From Streptomyces monashensis (GTDB taxonomy: Bacteria > Actinomycetota > Actinomycetes > Streptomycetales > Streptomycetaceae), in NCBI RefSeq assembly GCF_001866665.1, contig NZ_MLYO01000007.1, forward strand, positions 92,216 through 156,215: a stretch of 64,000 bases of DNA, given 5' to 3'. Each line of letters opens with the position of its first letter. Within the stretch, counting starts at the first letter, position 1. The translations under genes were made by a program, and so were the position numbers. Under the pieces are notes generated by a model. That model was not told the DNA's origin. It saw only the letters and a program-made list of their open reading frames with translations, and did no database searches. This document shows, piece after piece, positions 24,843-32,830 of this stretch.

Positions 24843-25910
24843 TCAGTTCCGGGGGGTGGTGGCCGACTGTCCGTGCTGCTGGCGGAGCTGGACCATCAGG
24901 GCGGTCAGCGTGTCGCTGGACAGCGGGATCTGCTGACCGCGGATCGCCTGGGCGACCACCTTGCGGGTCAGTTTGTCCTCGGCCCTGACCGCTGACCGGG
25001 CGATCTCCAGCAGTTCCTCGGTGTCCGGGTCAGGTCGCCGGTCACCGGTTGTCCGGGGGTCGCGGTCAGTGACCGGTGGCGGAGTGACCGGCCGGTCGGT
25101 GACCGGCGGGAGGTTGTCCGGGTGACCGGTGACCGGCTCGGTGACGGCCTGTCGGTCACTGACCGCCGGGGTGGTGTCCTGCTGTCCGCCCAGGTCAGCG
25201 GCCTTGGACTCCCCGTCATGGTGACTGGTGTCCGGGCTGTTGCTGTCAGCTGGGGCGCTGTCCCCGGTCAGTGTCCGGGCATCCGGGGTCTGCTTGTCCA
25301 AGGACAAGCGGGGCCGGTCGGTCACGGCGGTGACCGGCTGTCCGCCGCTGACCTGACCGGTCTGTGGCTGCTGCTGACCGGCCCGGTCAGTCCGAGTGAC
25401 CGCGACGCGCTCGGGCTGACCGGGGTGACCGGCCTGACCGAGGTCATCTCGGTCACTTCGGTCACTGTCCTTGACCGGCCCCCGGGCGATGAGGATGTAC
25501 AGGTGCACCGCTCCGGCCAGGGCCAGCGGAGCGATGGTGGACAGCACCGCGACCACCGTGTCTCCGAGCCGCAGCCCCGTGGCCGAGGTGTTCTCTTCGT
25601 TGAGCCTGACCGCGTGCAGCGCGTTCGCCCAGATGCTGGCAGCGGTGGCCGTGCCGAAGAGTGTCCAGACGTAGAGCCGGGCGCGCAGCGGTGCGTCGCG
25701 CAGGACCAGCAGGGCCCGGATGCCGTACGCGATGAACCCGTCGATCACCAGGGGGAAGAGGAAGGTAAGCAGGCCCCGGACGTGAATGGCGACGGCCATC
25801 TGCTGCAGGGCATCGTACGACAGGGCGCACCCCGCGCCGCCGAGGGCGATGACGACCGCGCGGTCCCACCCGGTGACGTGCGCCGTGCTCGACGCGCTCG
25901 CGATGCTCAC
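24843..25910 (-). CDS. DUF2637 membrane protein
   Basis: A 355-residue protein. Residues 10-125 hold four transmembrane helices with the DUF2637 pattern (ALSYDALQQMAV, FLFPLVIDGFIAYG, WANALHAVRLNEEN), a family found on Streptomyces conjugative elements and related to spread (Spd) proteins. A 170-residue linker rich in Thr, Asp, Pro and Val-Thr-Asp-Arg repeats follows, then a C-terminal helical domain (ELLEIARSAVRAEDKLTRKVVAQAIRG...) like a winged helix. The GTG start at 25908-25910 overlaps the whiB stop (GTGA). The linker DNA is unusually repetitive (see repeat entry). Confidence 0.82.
   Translation of the reverse strand: MSIASASSTAHVTGWDRAVVIALGGAGCALSYDALQQMAVAIHVRGLLTFLFPLVIDGFIAYGIRALLVLRDAPLRARLYVWTLFGTATAASIWANALHAVRLNEENTSATGLRLGDTVVAVLSTIAPLALAGAVHLYILIARGPVKDSDRSDRDDLGQAGHPGQPERVAVTRTDRAGQQQPQTGQVSGGQPVTAVTDRPRLSLDKQTPDARTLTGDSAPADSNSPDTSHHDGESKAADLGGQQDTTPAVSDRQAVTEPVTGHPDNLPPVTDRPVTPPPVTDRDPRTTGDRRPDPDTEELLEIARSAVRAEDKLTRKVVAQAIRGQQIPLSSDTLTALMVQLRQQHGQSATTPRN
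24986..25480. repeat. Dense array of TGACCG hexamers inside the DUF2637 gene
   Basis: By hand count the plus strand has 16 TGACCG and 8 CGGTCA hexamers in about 500 bp, many embedded in TGACCGG or GGTGACCGG and some paired as short palindromes such as CGGTCAGTGACCG. They encode Val-Thr-Asp-Arg-like repeats in the protein linker. The density suggests a possible protein-binding locus as well as a coding function. Confidence 0.6.
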
Positions 25911-26473
25911 GCCGCCGTCCCGAAGTCGTCGCGGCCCAGGCGCTCGCCGTCGGTCTCGGGGGGCGGGGTGGTCTTCGTGGTCTGCCCCAGCTCGCGATTG
26001 CGCAGGGCTCGGCGGGTTTCCCGGTAGAGCTTCTGGGCGTGCTCCTCGCTGATCTTCAGGAGCCAGGCCAGGCGCTGTTCCGTGAGGCCGTGGCGGTAGG
26101 CGGCGCGGACGACCGCGCGGCGCTCGGCCTTGGTGAGGTGGACGTCGCGCCCGGCGACGGTGGCGTTGACCCTGCTGTAGTCGAGGCGGTTGGCGAGCTT
26201 CTCGTGCAGCGACTCGCGTTCCTCCTCGGTCATCCCGCCCCGGATGCCGTGGGTGTCGCCGCCTTCCAGAGCGGCGTCCAGGCAGGTGCGGCGGACCGGG
26301 CACTGGCCGCACAGCGACTTGGCGGCGCTGATCTTGGCGGTTTCGTCGGGCTCGGGGAAGAAGATTTCGGGGTCCACCGGGTTGTACTCGGTGCTCTGGC
26401 AGACGGCCTGGTCCTGCCAGGTGTGGTCACCGAGCGAGCGGTGGCGGGCAGGGGTGATCGTCGTGGTGGTCAT
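25907..26473 (-). CDS. WhiB-family Fe-S regulator, extended
   Basis: A 188-residue WhiB-like protein. The four cluster-binding cysteines are C25, C55, C58 and C64 (AVC...LCGQC...TC) and the GIRGG turn is at 76-80. WhiB proteins bind an iron-sulfur cluster and region 4 of the principal sigma factor. After the usual domain there is an extra C-terminal HTH-like part (ERRAVVRAAYRHGLTEQRLAWLLKIS), making it about twice the length of typical WhiB. Probably controls transfer or replication genes of the element. Confidence 0.88.
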   Translation of the reverse strand: MTTTTITPARHRSLGDHTWQDQAVCQSTEYNPVDPEIFFPEPDETAKISAAKSLCGQCPVRRTCLDAALEGGDTHGIRGGMTEEERESLHEKLANRLDYSRVNATVAGRDVHLTKAERRAVVRAAYRHGLTEQRLAWLLKISEEHAQKLYRETRRALRNRELGQTTKTTPPPETDGERLGRDDFGTAA

Positions 26474-26590
26474 GCGGGTTGCTCCGATCGCCCTCCGCGC
26501 GCAGTGGCGTCGGCGGAGGGGTGCACTGGGTCGGGAGGTGCATGGGGCGGCGCGCTGGAGACGCGGCCCGGCGGTACGGCCGGCGGTGAG

Positions 26591-27298
26591 TCAGGCGGCG
26601 GGGCGGTGACGTCTGCGGTCGACCGGCTCGAACTCGACCCGGGTGGTCATCTGCGCGAGCCGGGAGGTGACGCGGTCGCCGAGGTAGGCCCGGAGGTCCT
26701 TGATCGCCAGGTTGGTCGTGATCAGCGTCGGGAGCATGTGGTTGTACCGGCGGTTGATGAGCCGGTATGTCACTTCCTCGACCCACTCGGATGCCTTGGC
26801 CGCGCCGAGGTCGTCGATGATCAGCAGGGGGCACCTGCTGACGGCCGCCAGCTCCCGTTCACTGTCCGTCCCGGGCCGAGGGCGAAGGTCGGCGTACAGG
26901 TCAGCGGCGGTAGTCGCGCGCCACCGCACGCCGACGCCGCTCTGCACCAGCCGTCGGACCGCGCCGTACGCCTGGTGGGTCTTGCCCGCGCCGACCACTC
27001 CGGCCATCAGGAGGCTCGGGCCGGTGGTCACTTGCCGCCGGGCTCCCGGATTGGGGGCGACGGCCTGCTGTGCGACGTCCCGGGCCCAGGCCAGGACCTT
27101 CGGGTGGTCGGCGACCGCGCCCCGATATCGCGGGGGCATTCCGGCGGACAAGGCGTCCAGCGGGGAGAAGGGTTCACGCTCGTCGGCCAGCGCGGCGACG
27201 GCGGCCGGGTCGATGTTGCGGGCGGCCAGGATGCGCGCCATCCGGTCCAGGGTGCCCTCGCTGCCGAGCGTCTGCGGGTCGCGGGTACGGGTGCGCAT
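26591..27298 (-). CDS. DnaC/IstB-like ATPase (helicase loader type)
   Basis: A 235-residue AAA+ protein. Walker A is MAGVVGAGKT (residues 98-107), Walker B is LLIIDDLGAA (about 159-167), followed by sensor-like TLITTNLAIKDL and an arginine in SRLAQM. This family loads replicative helicase in phages and plasmids. The start ATG overlaps the stop of the replication-organiser gene (ATGA), and the pair is a standard replication module. No partner transposase gene is present, arguing against an IS21 origin. Confidence 0.85.
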   Translation of the reverse strand: MRTRTRDPQTLGSEGTLDRMARILAARNIDPAAVAALADEREPFSPLDALSAGMPPRYRGAVADHPKVLAWARDVAQQAVAPNPGARRQVTTGPSLLMAGVVGAGKTHQAYGAVRRLVQSGVGVRWRATTAADLYADLRPRPGTDSERELAAVSRCPLLIIDDLGAAKASEWVEEVTYRLINRRYNHMLPTLITTNLAIKDLRAYLGDRVTSRLAQMTTRVEFEPVDRRRHRPAA

Positions 27299-28317
27299 CA
27301 CAGCTCCTCGGCGTAGGCGGCGGCAGCATTGACCGGGTTGGTCCACGCCTGGTGAGCGGGCACGTTAGGCCCGAATCCCGGCCGCACCAAACCAGCGGAC
27401 CGTGCGTTCATGGCGTCGTTGACCAGGCTCGGCAGGCGGCTGGGGTGGCCCTGGATCTCCGCGAAGCGCCGCAGTCCGGTGCGGACGTGCTCCGGGGCGA
27501 TCCCCTCGCCGAGGAGCTTCTTGACGATGCGGCCGAGGTGTCCGATCACGTCGCTGGGCGGGCGCTCGTCACACGAGGCGACGTACTCGCCGATCAGGTC
27601 GTTGGCTGAGACGGTGGCGGCGGGCGCTGTGCGCCCCGTAGGGAAAGAAGATCCAGGATCCAAGATCCTAGATCCAGGCGCCGAGCCCTCTCCGAGGTTT
27701 CGGGGAGGCTTTGGGGAGTCCTCGGAGAATGCCGCATGAGCTGCGGTTTTCGTGCTGCTTTTGTCAGAGGTGTCGGCGATACCGACTGGCGCCTCCTCCT
27801 GAATGGTCGGGGCCTCGCTTCGTTGCGTGGGAGGCGTCGACGCGGGCGGCGCGGGCAGATCGAGGGCTCGGCGAGTGTTCGGGGAAGCCTCGGCGAACAC
27901 TCGGGTAGGGGTCGGCGACTCCTCGGTTCGCTTGGTGCAGGTGCCCTCGCACGGCCCGCATCGGTGGTCGGGGTGGTGGTCGGTGCAGACCGGCATCCGG
28001 GACTGGCCCCGCTTGTCGATCTTCTGGTGCTCGAACCAGCCGACGATGTGCAGGTACCGCCTGCCGTCGCATCCGGTGTACCGGCAGATCAGCCCGGCGA
28101 TGGCGAGCTGGGTGAGGTCGTCCTCGACATGCACGGCGGTGTGCTCGGCACGCATCGGCCAGATGACTCCGCCGATGATGGCCGCGTTGTCCCGGTGCCG
28201 ACCGTGGTCGTCGGCTTGGGGAAGCAGGCCGATGTAGGTCAGTACCGCGGTGACCGATACCTCGTTGCACCTGTCGTTGATGAACAGTTCCGGCTTGATC
28301 GTGCGGATCCGTGCCAT
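27298..28317 (-). CDS. Phage-type replication organiser/initiator-like protein
   Basis: A 339-residue protein. The N-terminus ARIRTIKPELFINDRC...VLTYIGLLPQADDHGR is characteristic of actinophage and integrative-element replication proteins with a winged-helix initiator domain. A short Cys/His cluster (CTDHHPDHRCGPCEGTC) follows. The centre (about 130-240) is low-complexity and probably disordered. The C-terminus (IGEYVASCDERPPSDVIGHLGRIVKKLL...) resembles the DnaD-like tail contacting the loader. It is coupled to the DnaC-like gene. Confidence 0.8.
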   Translation of the reverse strand: MARIRTIKPELFINDRCNEVSVTAVLTYIGLLPQADDHGRHRDNAAIIGGVIWPMRAEHTAVHVEDDLTQLAIAGLICRYTGCDGRRYLHIVGWFEHQKIDKRGQSRMPVCTDHHPDHRCGPCEGTCTKRTEESPTPTRVFAEASPNTRRALDLPAPPASTPPTQRSEAPTIQEEAPVGIADTSDKSSTKTAAHAAFSEDSPKPPRNLGEGSAPGSRILDPGSSFPTGRTAPAATVSANDLIGEYVASCDERPPSDVIGHLGRIVKKLLGEGIAPEHVRTGLRRFAEIQGHPSRLPSLVNDAMNARSAGLVRPGFGPNVPAHQAWTNPVNAAAAYAEEL

Positions 28318-28318
28318 G

Positions 28319-28645
28319 TCAGCGGCCCCGACGGGCGGCGGCGAGGTCGCTGCCAGTGAGCGTCGCGTCGGCGAGGTCGAAGGTGTGTGGCCGGGTCCAG
28401 TCCGCGTGCGGCCAGACTCGCAGGATCCAGCGGGCTGCGACCCGGGTAGTCGTCCGATCCAACTGCATCGTCTCCCCGGCCTCGTCCTTGACGATGGCGT
28501 GCGGGTGGGGCCACGCCTGCGTCGGGTCGGTGAGACTGACGCGGATGGTGGCCGCGCCGGGGATCATGTCGGCGAGCTGAGCGGCGAGGCGGTGCCGGCG
28601 GCCGGTGTCCGGGCAGGCCGGGGTTCCGCTGGGCATGGCGAGCAT
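28319..28645 (-). CDS. Hypothetical protein heading the replication operon
   Basis: A 108-residue protein. The ATG at 28643-28645 has GGAG 8 nt upstream and is preferred over a longer frame from 28789. It has short strands and helices (ATIRVSLTDPTQAWPH, ARWILRVWPHADW) and ends one base before the next start. No known domain recognised. As first gene of the leftward operon it may have a role in copy control or DNA binding. Confidence 0.62.
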   Translation of the reverse strand: MLAMPSGTPACPDTGRRHRLAAQLADMIPGAATIRVSLTDPTQAWPHPHAIVKDEAGETMQLDRTTTRVAARWILRVWPHADWTRPHTFDLADATLTGSDLAAARRGR

Positions 28646-29199
28646 GCGATACTCCGTTGTTCGTAGGAGCGCGGTACGGCGGTTCTCGTGCAAAAGCCCC
28701 GCCGCCCGCGAGATGTGAATCGGTGCCCCTCGGGGTGCTGGCCCGGCGTCCAGGAGTTGGTAGCTCCAGGGCGCCGGTCTCATTTCCACCCCGGTTCGGC
28801 GATCACGGCGGTTTGTACGTCATCGGTCCCCCCTTCGCCGGTTGGCTCCCGCCCTCTGCGGGAGCAGCACCATATGAGCACGCTGCGGCATCAGTCCAGC
28901 GATGCTTCACCCGCTCCCACCAGCCATTTCTCTCCAAGCTGGACCCCGTCGCCCAACAGTCGGCCCCGGCTGCCGGGGCCCCTTGCAGTCCGATGAGGAC
29001 GTACTGAGGCTGGGGTCCCGTCAGCCTCGCGAGCATCGACAATATCCACTGACGTGAAGGGCCTCACCGCCGCGACTTCCTACCTCAGTGGAAATCATGC
29101 GGGGGAGCGTAGCAGTATCTCCACTGTGGTGAATGCTGCACCTGGCAGCGTTTTCACTCAGGTAGAGTGGCCGGGTCCACCGACCAGAAAGGAGGACAC
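28646..29199. promoter_or_regulatory. Divergent intergenic region with TCCACTG operator cluster
   Basis: These 554 bp separate the leftward replication operon from the rightward XRE operon. The right part holds TCCACTG at 29045-29051 and 29120-29126 and its inverse CAGTGGA at 29086-29092, plus a weaker TTCACTCA near 29153. TAGAGT at 29163-29168 could be a -10 box. The left 400 bp hold open frames on both strands (28657-29007, 28803-29042) that I do not trust. Confidence 0.55.
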
Positions 29200-29655
29200 G
29201 TGAGCGAGCAGGGGCTCCGCACCCTGGCGGAGAAGATCAACCATCTCTTCGACACCATCAGGTCGCCCAGCGGGCAGGAGTACAGCAACGAGCATGTAGC
29301 CGCCGAGATCGGGAAGAGCGGTGCTACCACCATCTCCCAGAGCTATATCTGGCAGTTGCGCAAAGGCAAGAAGGACAACCCGACCATCAGTCACCTGCAG
29401 GCGCTGGCTGACTTCTTCGGCGTTCCCGTTGCCTACTTCGTCGACGACGGGGTGGCCAGCAAAGTCGACGGGAAGCTGGAGGCGCTGCAGGCGCAGCAGG
29501 TCCGCGTGAGCGAGGCCATCGGCACTGGTGATGTGAAGCTGATGGCGATGCGCGCCGGCGAGCTGTCGCCGGAACGCCGCAGACAGGTGATGGAACTCCT
29601 GGACGTGGTCTACCAACTGGAGCAGGCAGAGCGCCGCCATCCCATGAACGACTGA
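29200..29655 (+). CDS. XRE-family regulator
   Basis: A 151-residue DNA-binding protein. The HTH spans about residues 25-85 (NEHVAAEIGKSG...SQSYIWQLRKGKKDNPTISHLQALADFFGVPVAYF), similar to EspR-like actinobacterial regulators, with a C-terminal helical dimerisation segment. GTG 29200 has AAAGGAGG just upstream. It is followed by an ImmA/IrrE-type gene, a pairing known from phage and ICE control where the peptidase inactivates the repressor. TCCACTG sites upstream are candidate self-regulatory operators. Confidence 0.85.
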   Translation: MSEQGLRTLAEKINHLFDTIRSPSGQEYSNEHVAAEIGKSGATTISQSYIWQLRKGKKDNPTISHLQALADFFGVPVAYFVDDGVASKVDGKLEALQAQQVRVSEAIGTGDVKLMAMRAGELSPERRRQVMELLDVVYQLEQAERRHPMND

Positions 29656-29725
29656 TCAGTACCGAAATTTAACCATCAGGCAGGAAGGGGGAGGATCGTG
29701 CCGTATCTGTGCAGGAGAGATCTTC

Positions 29726-30241
29726 GTGAAGGAGCGAGAGCTTCGACGCCGCTGTAAGCGGGAACTGCGGGCCTTGGACGTGCGGCCCCCATTGCGAGTG
29801 GAGGCACTCTGCCAGCAGCTTGGCGAGCGTCGAGGACGCCCCATCCGACTGGTGGCCCATCCGCTTCCGATGCCTGGGCCCTTCGGGGTATGGATCGCAA
29901 CGGATTCAGCCGACTACATCCTGTACCAACAGGAGACCAGCAAGACCCACCAGGACCACATAATCCTGCACGAGGTCGGCCACATCATGGCTGATCACCA
30001 GGGTGTCGACACCGACGACTCATTCCTGCGGACAACCATGCCCGAGCTTTCGCCGGGCATGGTCACCCGCGCGCTGCGGCGTACGTCGTACGACGAGGCG
30101 CACGAGCGCCAGGCAGAGCTGGTGGCCACGATCATCCTGGAATGGGCTTCCGTTCTGGACCGCGTGACTCCCCGTCAGGCAAGCGATCCGTCAATGCAGC
30201 GCGTCCAGACCGCCCTCGGCGACCGGCGGGGGTGGCTGTGA
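29726..30241 (+). CDS. ImmA/IrrE-like metallopeptidase
   Basis: A 171-residue soluble protein with the zinc-peptidase motif HEVGH (residues 82-86, IILHEVGHIMADH) and a later DEAHERQAE segment giving the probable third ligand. In ICEBs1 the ImmA peptidase cleaves the ImmR repressor after DNA damage; here the neighbouring XRE protein is the obvious substrate. GTG 29726 has AGGAGAG about 8 nt upstream. Its stop overlaps the next start (GTGA). Confidence 0.82.
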   Translation: MKERELRRRCKRELRALDVRPPLRVEALCQQLGERRGRPIRLVAHPLPMPGPFGVWIATDSADYILYQQETSKTHQDHIILHEVGHIMADHQGVDTDDSFLRTTMPELSPGMVTRALRRTSYDEAHERQAELVATIILEWASVLDRVTPRQASDPSMQRVQTALGDRRGWL

Positions 30242-31359
30242 ACTTCGCGATGTACCTGACGGCCGCGCTCCTCCTTCTCGCTGTGCTCTGGAAGGTCTAC
30301 CAACTCTTCCAGGCCCCCCAGGACCGTGCCCTGCGCGCGGTCACCTTCTGCCTCCTTTGCACGGCTGGTTCGTTCTCCACCGGCCTGCCGGCTGAGAACC
30401 ACGCCCTCAACGCCCTGGCGGGCACCGGCGCAGCCAGCCTGGCATCGAACGTCCTGCTCCTCTGTGCCGTCTACTGGCTGCTCTCCTTCTACCTTCACTC
30501 CGCGACCGATTGTCAACGAGCAAGCCGACGTGCCCGCCTTGAAGCGGTGCCGCTGGCGATGGCCGTGATCGTCATCACGCTGGCGACCATCGCCACACCA
30601 GCCGGAGTGCGAGGTCGTCCCTATGGCACTGCCGATCTGCACACTCCACAGGTCGCGGTGTTCTTCATCGCGGCCCAGCTCTACCTCGTCTACGCGCTTG
30701 CGACCACAGCCTGGTGGACCGGCCGCTATGCCCGGATGTCGCAGAAGCCCGTGACCATCGGCTTGTGGATGACCGCGAGTTCGCTGGTCAGCATGGCGGC
30801 GGCCAACACTCTCCGCATCGCGATGGACCTGATCGCCTGGCACGGCAGCGCCGTCCCGACAGGGCTGAACAAAAGCGTGGCAATGCTGTTCGCGCTCGCC
30901 GTGCCGGCCTTTGTCGTCGGCCTGAGCTATCCCGGTGTCATGCTGCGTCTGGCGGGATTCCGGATCTGGCGCCAGCACCGCCGGACCTACCGGCGCCTTC
31001 GCCCGCTGTGGCAGCTGCTGCACGAAGCGTTCCCAGAGGACGCTCTACACCGTGAGCCCGCTGGTCTGTGGCGCGAAAACTTGACGGTACGCGGAGTACA
31101 CCGCCGCTACTACCGGCGAGTCATCGAATGCCGGGACGGCTTGGTCAGGGCCAGCCCCTACATGGCCCACCAGGATGTGCAGACCGGAGCCACACCCGAG
31201 GCCCTGGCCGGCTACCTGCGGTCGGCACTGCGATCCCAAGCGGCAGGCGAGCCTGCGCCAACCCACGCCATTGCGGTAGCCCTACCAGGCGAGAACAGCC
31301 TCGACGCCGACGCGCGACAGTTGGTGGCCCTCTCCGACGCACTCGCGACACGTGGATAG
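30238..31359 (+). CDS. Polytopic membrane protein (MAB_1171c-like)
   Basis: A 373-residue protein with about seven transmembrane helices in the first 250 residues (YLTAALLLLAVLW, ASNVLLLCAVYWLLSF, MAVIVITLATIATPAG, VAMLFALAVPAFVVGL and others). A cytoplasmic C-terminal domain follows (TYRRLRPLWQLLHEAFPE...VRGVHRRYYRRVIECRDGL). The layout fits the actinobacterial MAB_1171c-type putative transporter family (from memory). It overlaps the metallopeptidase gene by 4 nt, so membrane sensing linked to proteolysis is plausible. Substrate unknown. Confidence 0.75.
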   Translation: MNFAMYLTAALLLLAVLWKVYQLFQAPQDRALRAVTFCLLCTAGSFSTGLPAENHALNALAGTGAASLASNVLLLCAVYWLLSFYLHSATDCQRASRRARLEAVPLAMAVIVITLATIATPAGVRGRPYGTADLHTPQVAVFFIAAQLYLVYALATTAWWTGRYARMSQKPVTIGLWMTASSLVSMAAANTLRIAMDLIAWHGSAVPTGLNKSVAMLFALAVPAFVVGLSYPGVMLRLAGFRIWRQHRRTYRRLRPLWQLLHEAFPEDALHREPAGLWRENLTVRGVHRRYYRRVIECRDGLVRASPYMAHQDVQTGATPEALAGYLRSALRSQAAGEPAPTHAIAVALPGENSLDADARQLVALSDALATRG

Positions 31360-31369
31360 GAATGACTTC

Positions 31370-32560
31370 ATGACGGATCTACTGATCACGGCCGGTCGCG
31401 TGCTCACCGGACCTGGCGGCGAATGTGTAGAGGACGGTGCCGTGCTCGTACGCGGGAGCACCATCGCCGCTGTCGGCCCGCGCGAGACGCTCGCGGGGCT
31501 GGCAACCGAAGGGCTTTCGACGAAGTCCTTCCCAGACGCCACGGTGATGCCGGGGCTCATCGACTCCCACGTCCACCTCGCCTTCGACGCGAGTTCGGAC
31601 CCGGTGGCTGCGTTGCAAGGCAGCGATGACGAGACGCTGATGGCCGGCATGGCCGACCGAGCACGCCAGTTGCTTGGCAGTGGAGTGACCACGGTGCGCG
31701 ACCTGGGCGACCGGAACGGACTTGCCGTACGCCTTCGTGATGTGATCGCCGATGGAGCCCTGCCTGGACCGCGGATCCTCTCCGCCACCACACCGCTGAC
31801 CTCAACCGGGGGCCACTGCTGGTTCTTCGGCGGTGAGGTCGAGGGCGCAGACGCCATCCGTGCCCTGGTGCGACGTAACGTGCGGGCTGGAGCGGACGTC
31901 ATCAAGGTGATGGCCACCGGCGGCGGACTCACCCGTGGCGGGCCCGCGATCTGGCAGTCCCAGTTCAGCGAGGACGACCTCCGCATCGTGGTCGAGGAAG
32001 CCCAGAACGCCGGTCTGCCCGTTGCTGTCCACGCGCATGGCACCGAGGGTATCGAGGCGGCCGTGGCCGCAGGCGTGAACACGATCGAGCATTGCACCTG
32101 GATGGCCGAGGACGGCGGATTCGACCTCCGTGAGGATCTCGCTGCCAAGATCAAGGCCGCCGGGATCCACGTCTGCACGGCCACCAGCCCCAACTGGCGA
32201 GCGTTTGCCGAACGGGTCGGTCACGACCGAGCAGAGGAACTGTTCACGTCGATGCGCTGGATGGCGCACTTGGATGTCCCGATGATCGCCGGTACAGACG
32301 CCGGCGTGACGCGGGCGGTCTTCGACAAGATCGTCAACAGCATGGAGTTCTACCAGTACCTGGGGATTCCCCTCCCGAAGATCATCGACATGGCCACCGT
32401 CAACGCGGCCCATGCGCTGGGCATCGGGTCAGACACCGGACAACTGGCTGAGGGGCACCGCGCCGACATCCTCGTAGTGGACGGCAACCCCCTCGTCGAG
32501 CTTGACGCCCTCAGGCGCGTACGCCTTGTCCTAGCCGCCGGGCGTCCCTTCCACGGCTGA
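31370..32560 (+). CDS. Amidohydrolase-superfamily enzyme
   Basis: A 396-residue metal-dependent hydrolase of the imidazolonepropionase/prolidase-like branch. Metal ligands: H67 and H69 in LIDSHVHL, a likely carboxylated lysine in ADVIKVMATGGG, AVHAHG, IEHCTW, and the catalytic aspartate in AGTDAG. ATG 31370 is favoured by TAGGA about 9 nt upstream. It closes the XRE-peptidase-membrane operon. Such enzymes hydrolyse amides, lactams or peptides, so it may process a small molecule handled by the membrane protein. Confidence 0.87.
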   Translation: MTDLLITAGRVLTGPGGECVEDGAVLVRGSTIAAVGPRETLAGLATEGLSTKSFPDATVMPGLIDSHVHLAFDASSDPVAALQGSDDETLMAGMADRARQLLGSGVTTVRDLGDRNGLAVRLRDVIADGALPGPRILSATTPLTSTGGHCWFFGGEVEGADAIRALVRRNVRAGADVIKVMATGGGLTRGGPAIWQSQFSEDDLRIVVEEAQNAGLPVAVHAHGTEGIEAAVAAGVNTIEHCTWMAEDGGFDLREDLAAKIKAAGIHVCTATSPNWRAFAERVGHDRAEELFTSMRWMAHLDVPMIAGTDAGVTRAVFDKIVNSMEFYQYLGIPLPKIIDMATVNAAHALGIGSDTGQLAEGHRADILVVDGNPLVELDALRRVRLVLAAGRPFHG

Positions 32561-32830
32561 ACGATGAAGGGCTTGCCCAGTCGGCACATCCGGTGCCGTC
32601 CCAGCGGAATCGAGTGATCGCCACTTCGCTGGAATCGAGAGCGGCTGAGAAGTCGCCATACAGTTCGTCTGGGAGGACCCCGGCTCCAAGCCCACAGGTC
32701 CTGCCAAGTCCCGGCAATCCTGTGCCTGACTGTCCGCGTCGAGCCCGCCCTCCTCGCGGTATGCGGCCAGACTGCCAGGGGGGCGGCATGACGCGGACGG
32801 CAGCGGATGCGACGCGTGTCGTGTGGAGGC
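32561..32830. other. Intergenic stretch with a possible leftward gene remnant
   Basis: The minus strand carries a natural-looking segment (DELYGDFSAALDSSEVAITR, then FRWDGTGCADW) between about 32585 and 32670, without a good start; its frame overlaps the end of the amidohydrolase gene. It may be the decayed tail of an old gene. Nothing else recognised here. Confidence 0.35.

Noticed and set aside
26591..27298. IS21 helper ATPase (IstB)
   Set aside because: The AAA+ motifs fit, but no IstA transposase or terminal repeats; coupling to the replication organiser favours a helicase loader.
28657..29042. Overlapping frames on both strands in the divergent region
   Set aside because: No ribosome site, no natural composition, and they lie over the operator cluster.
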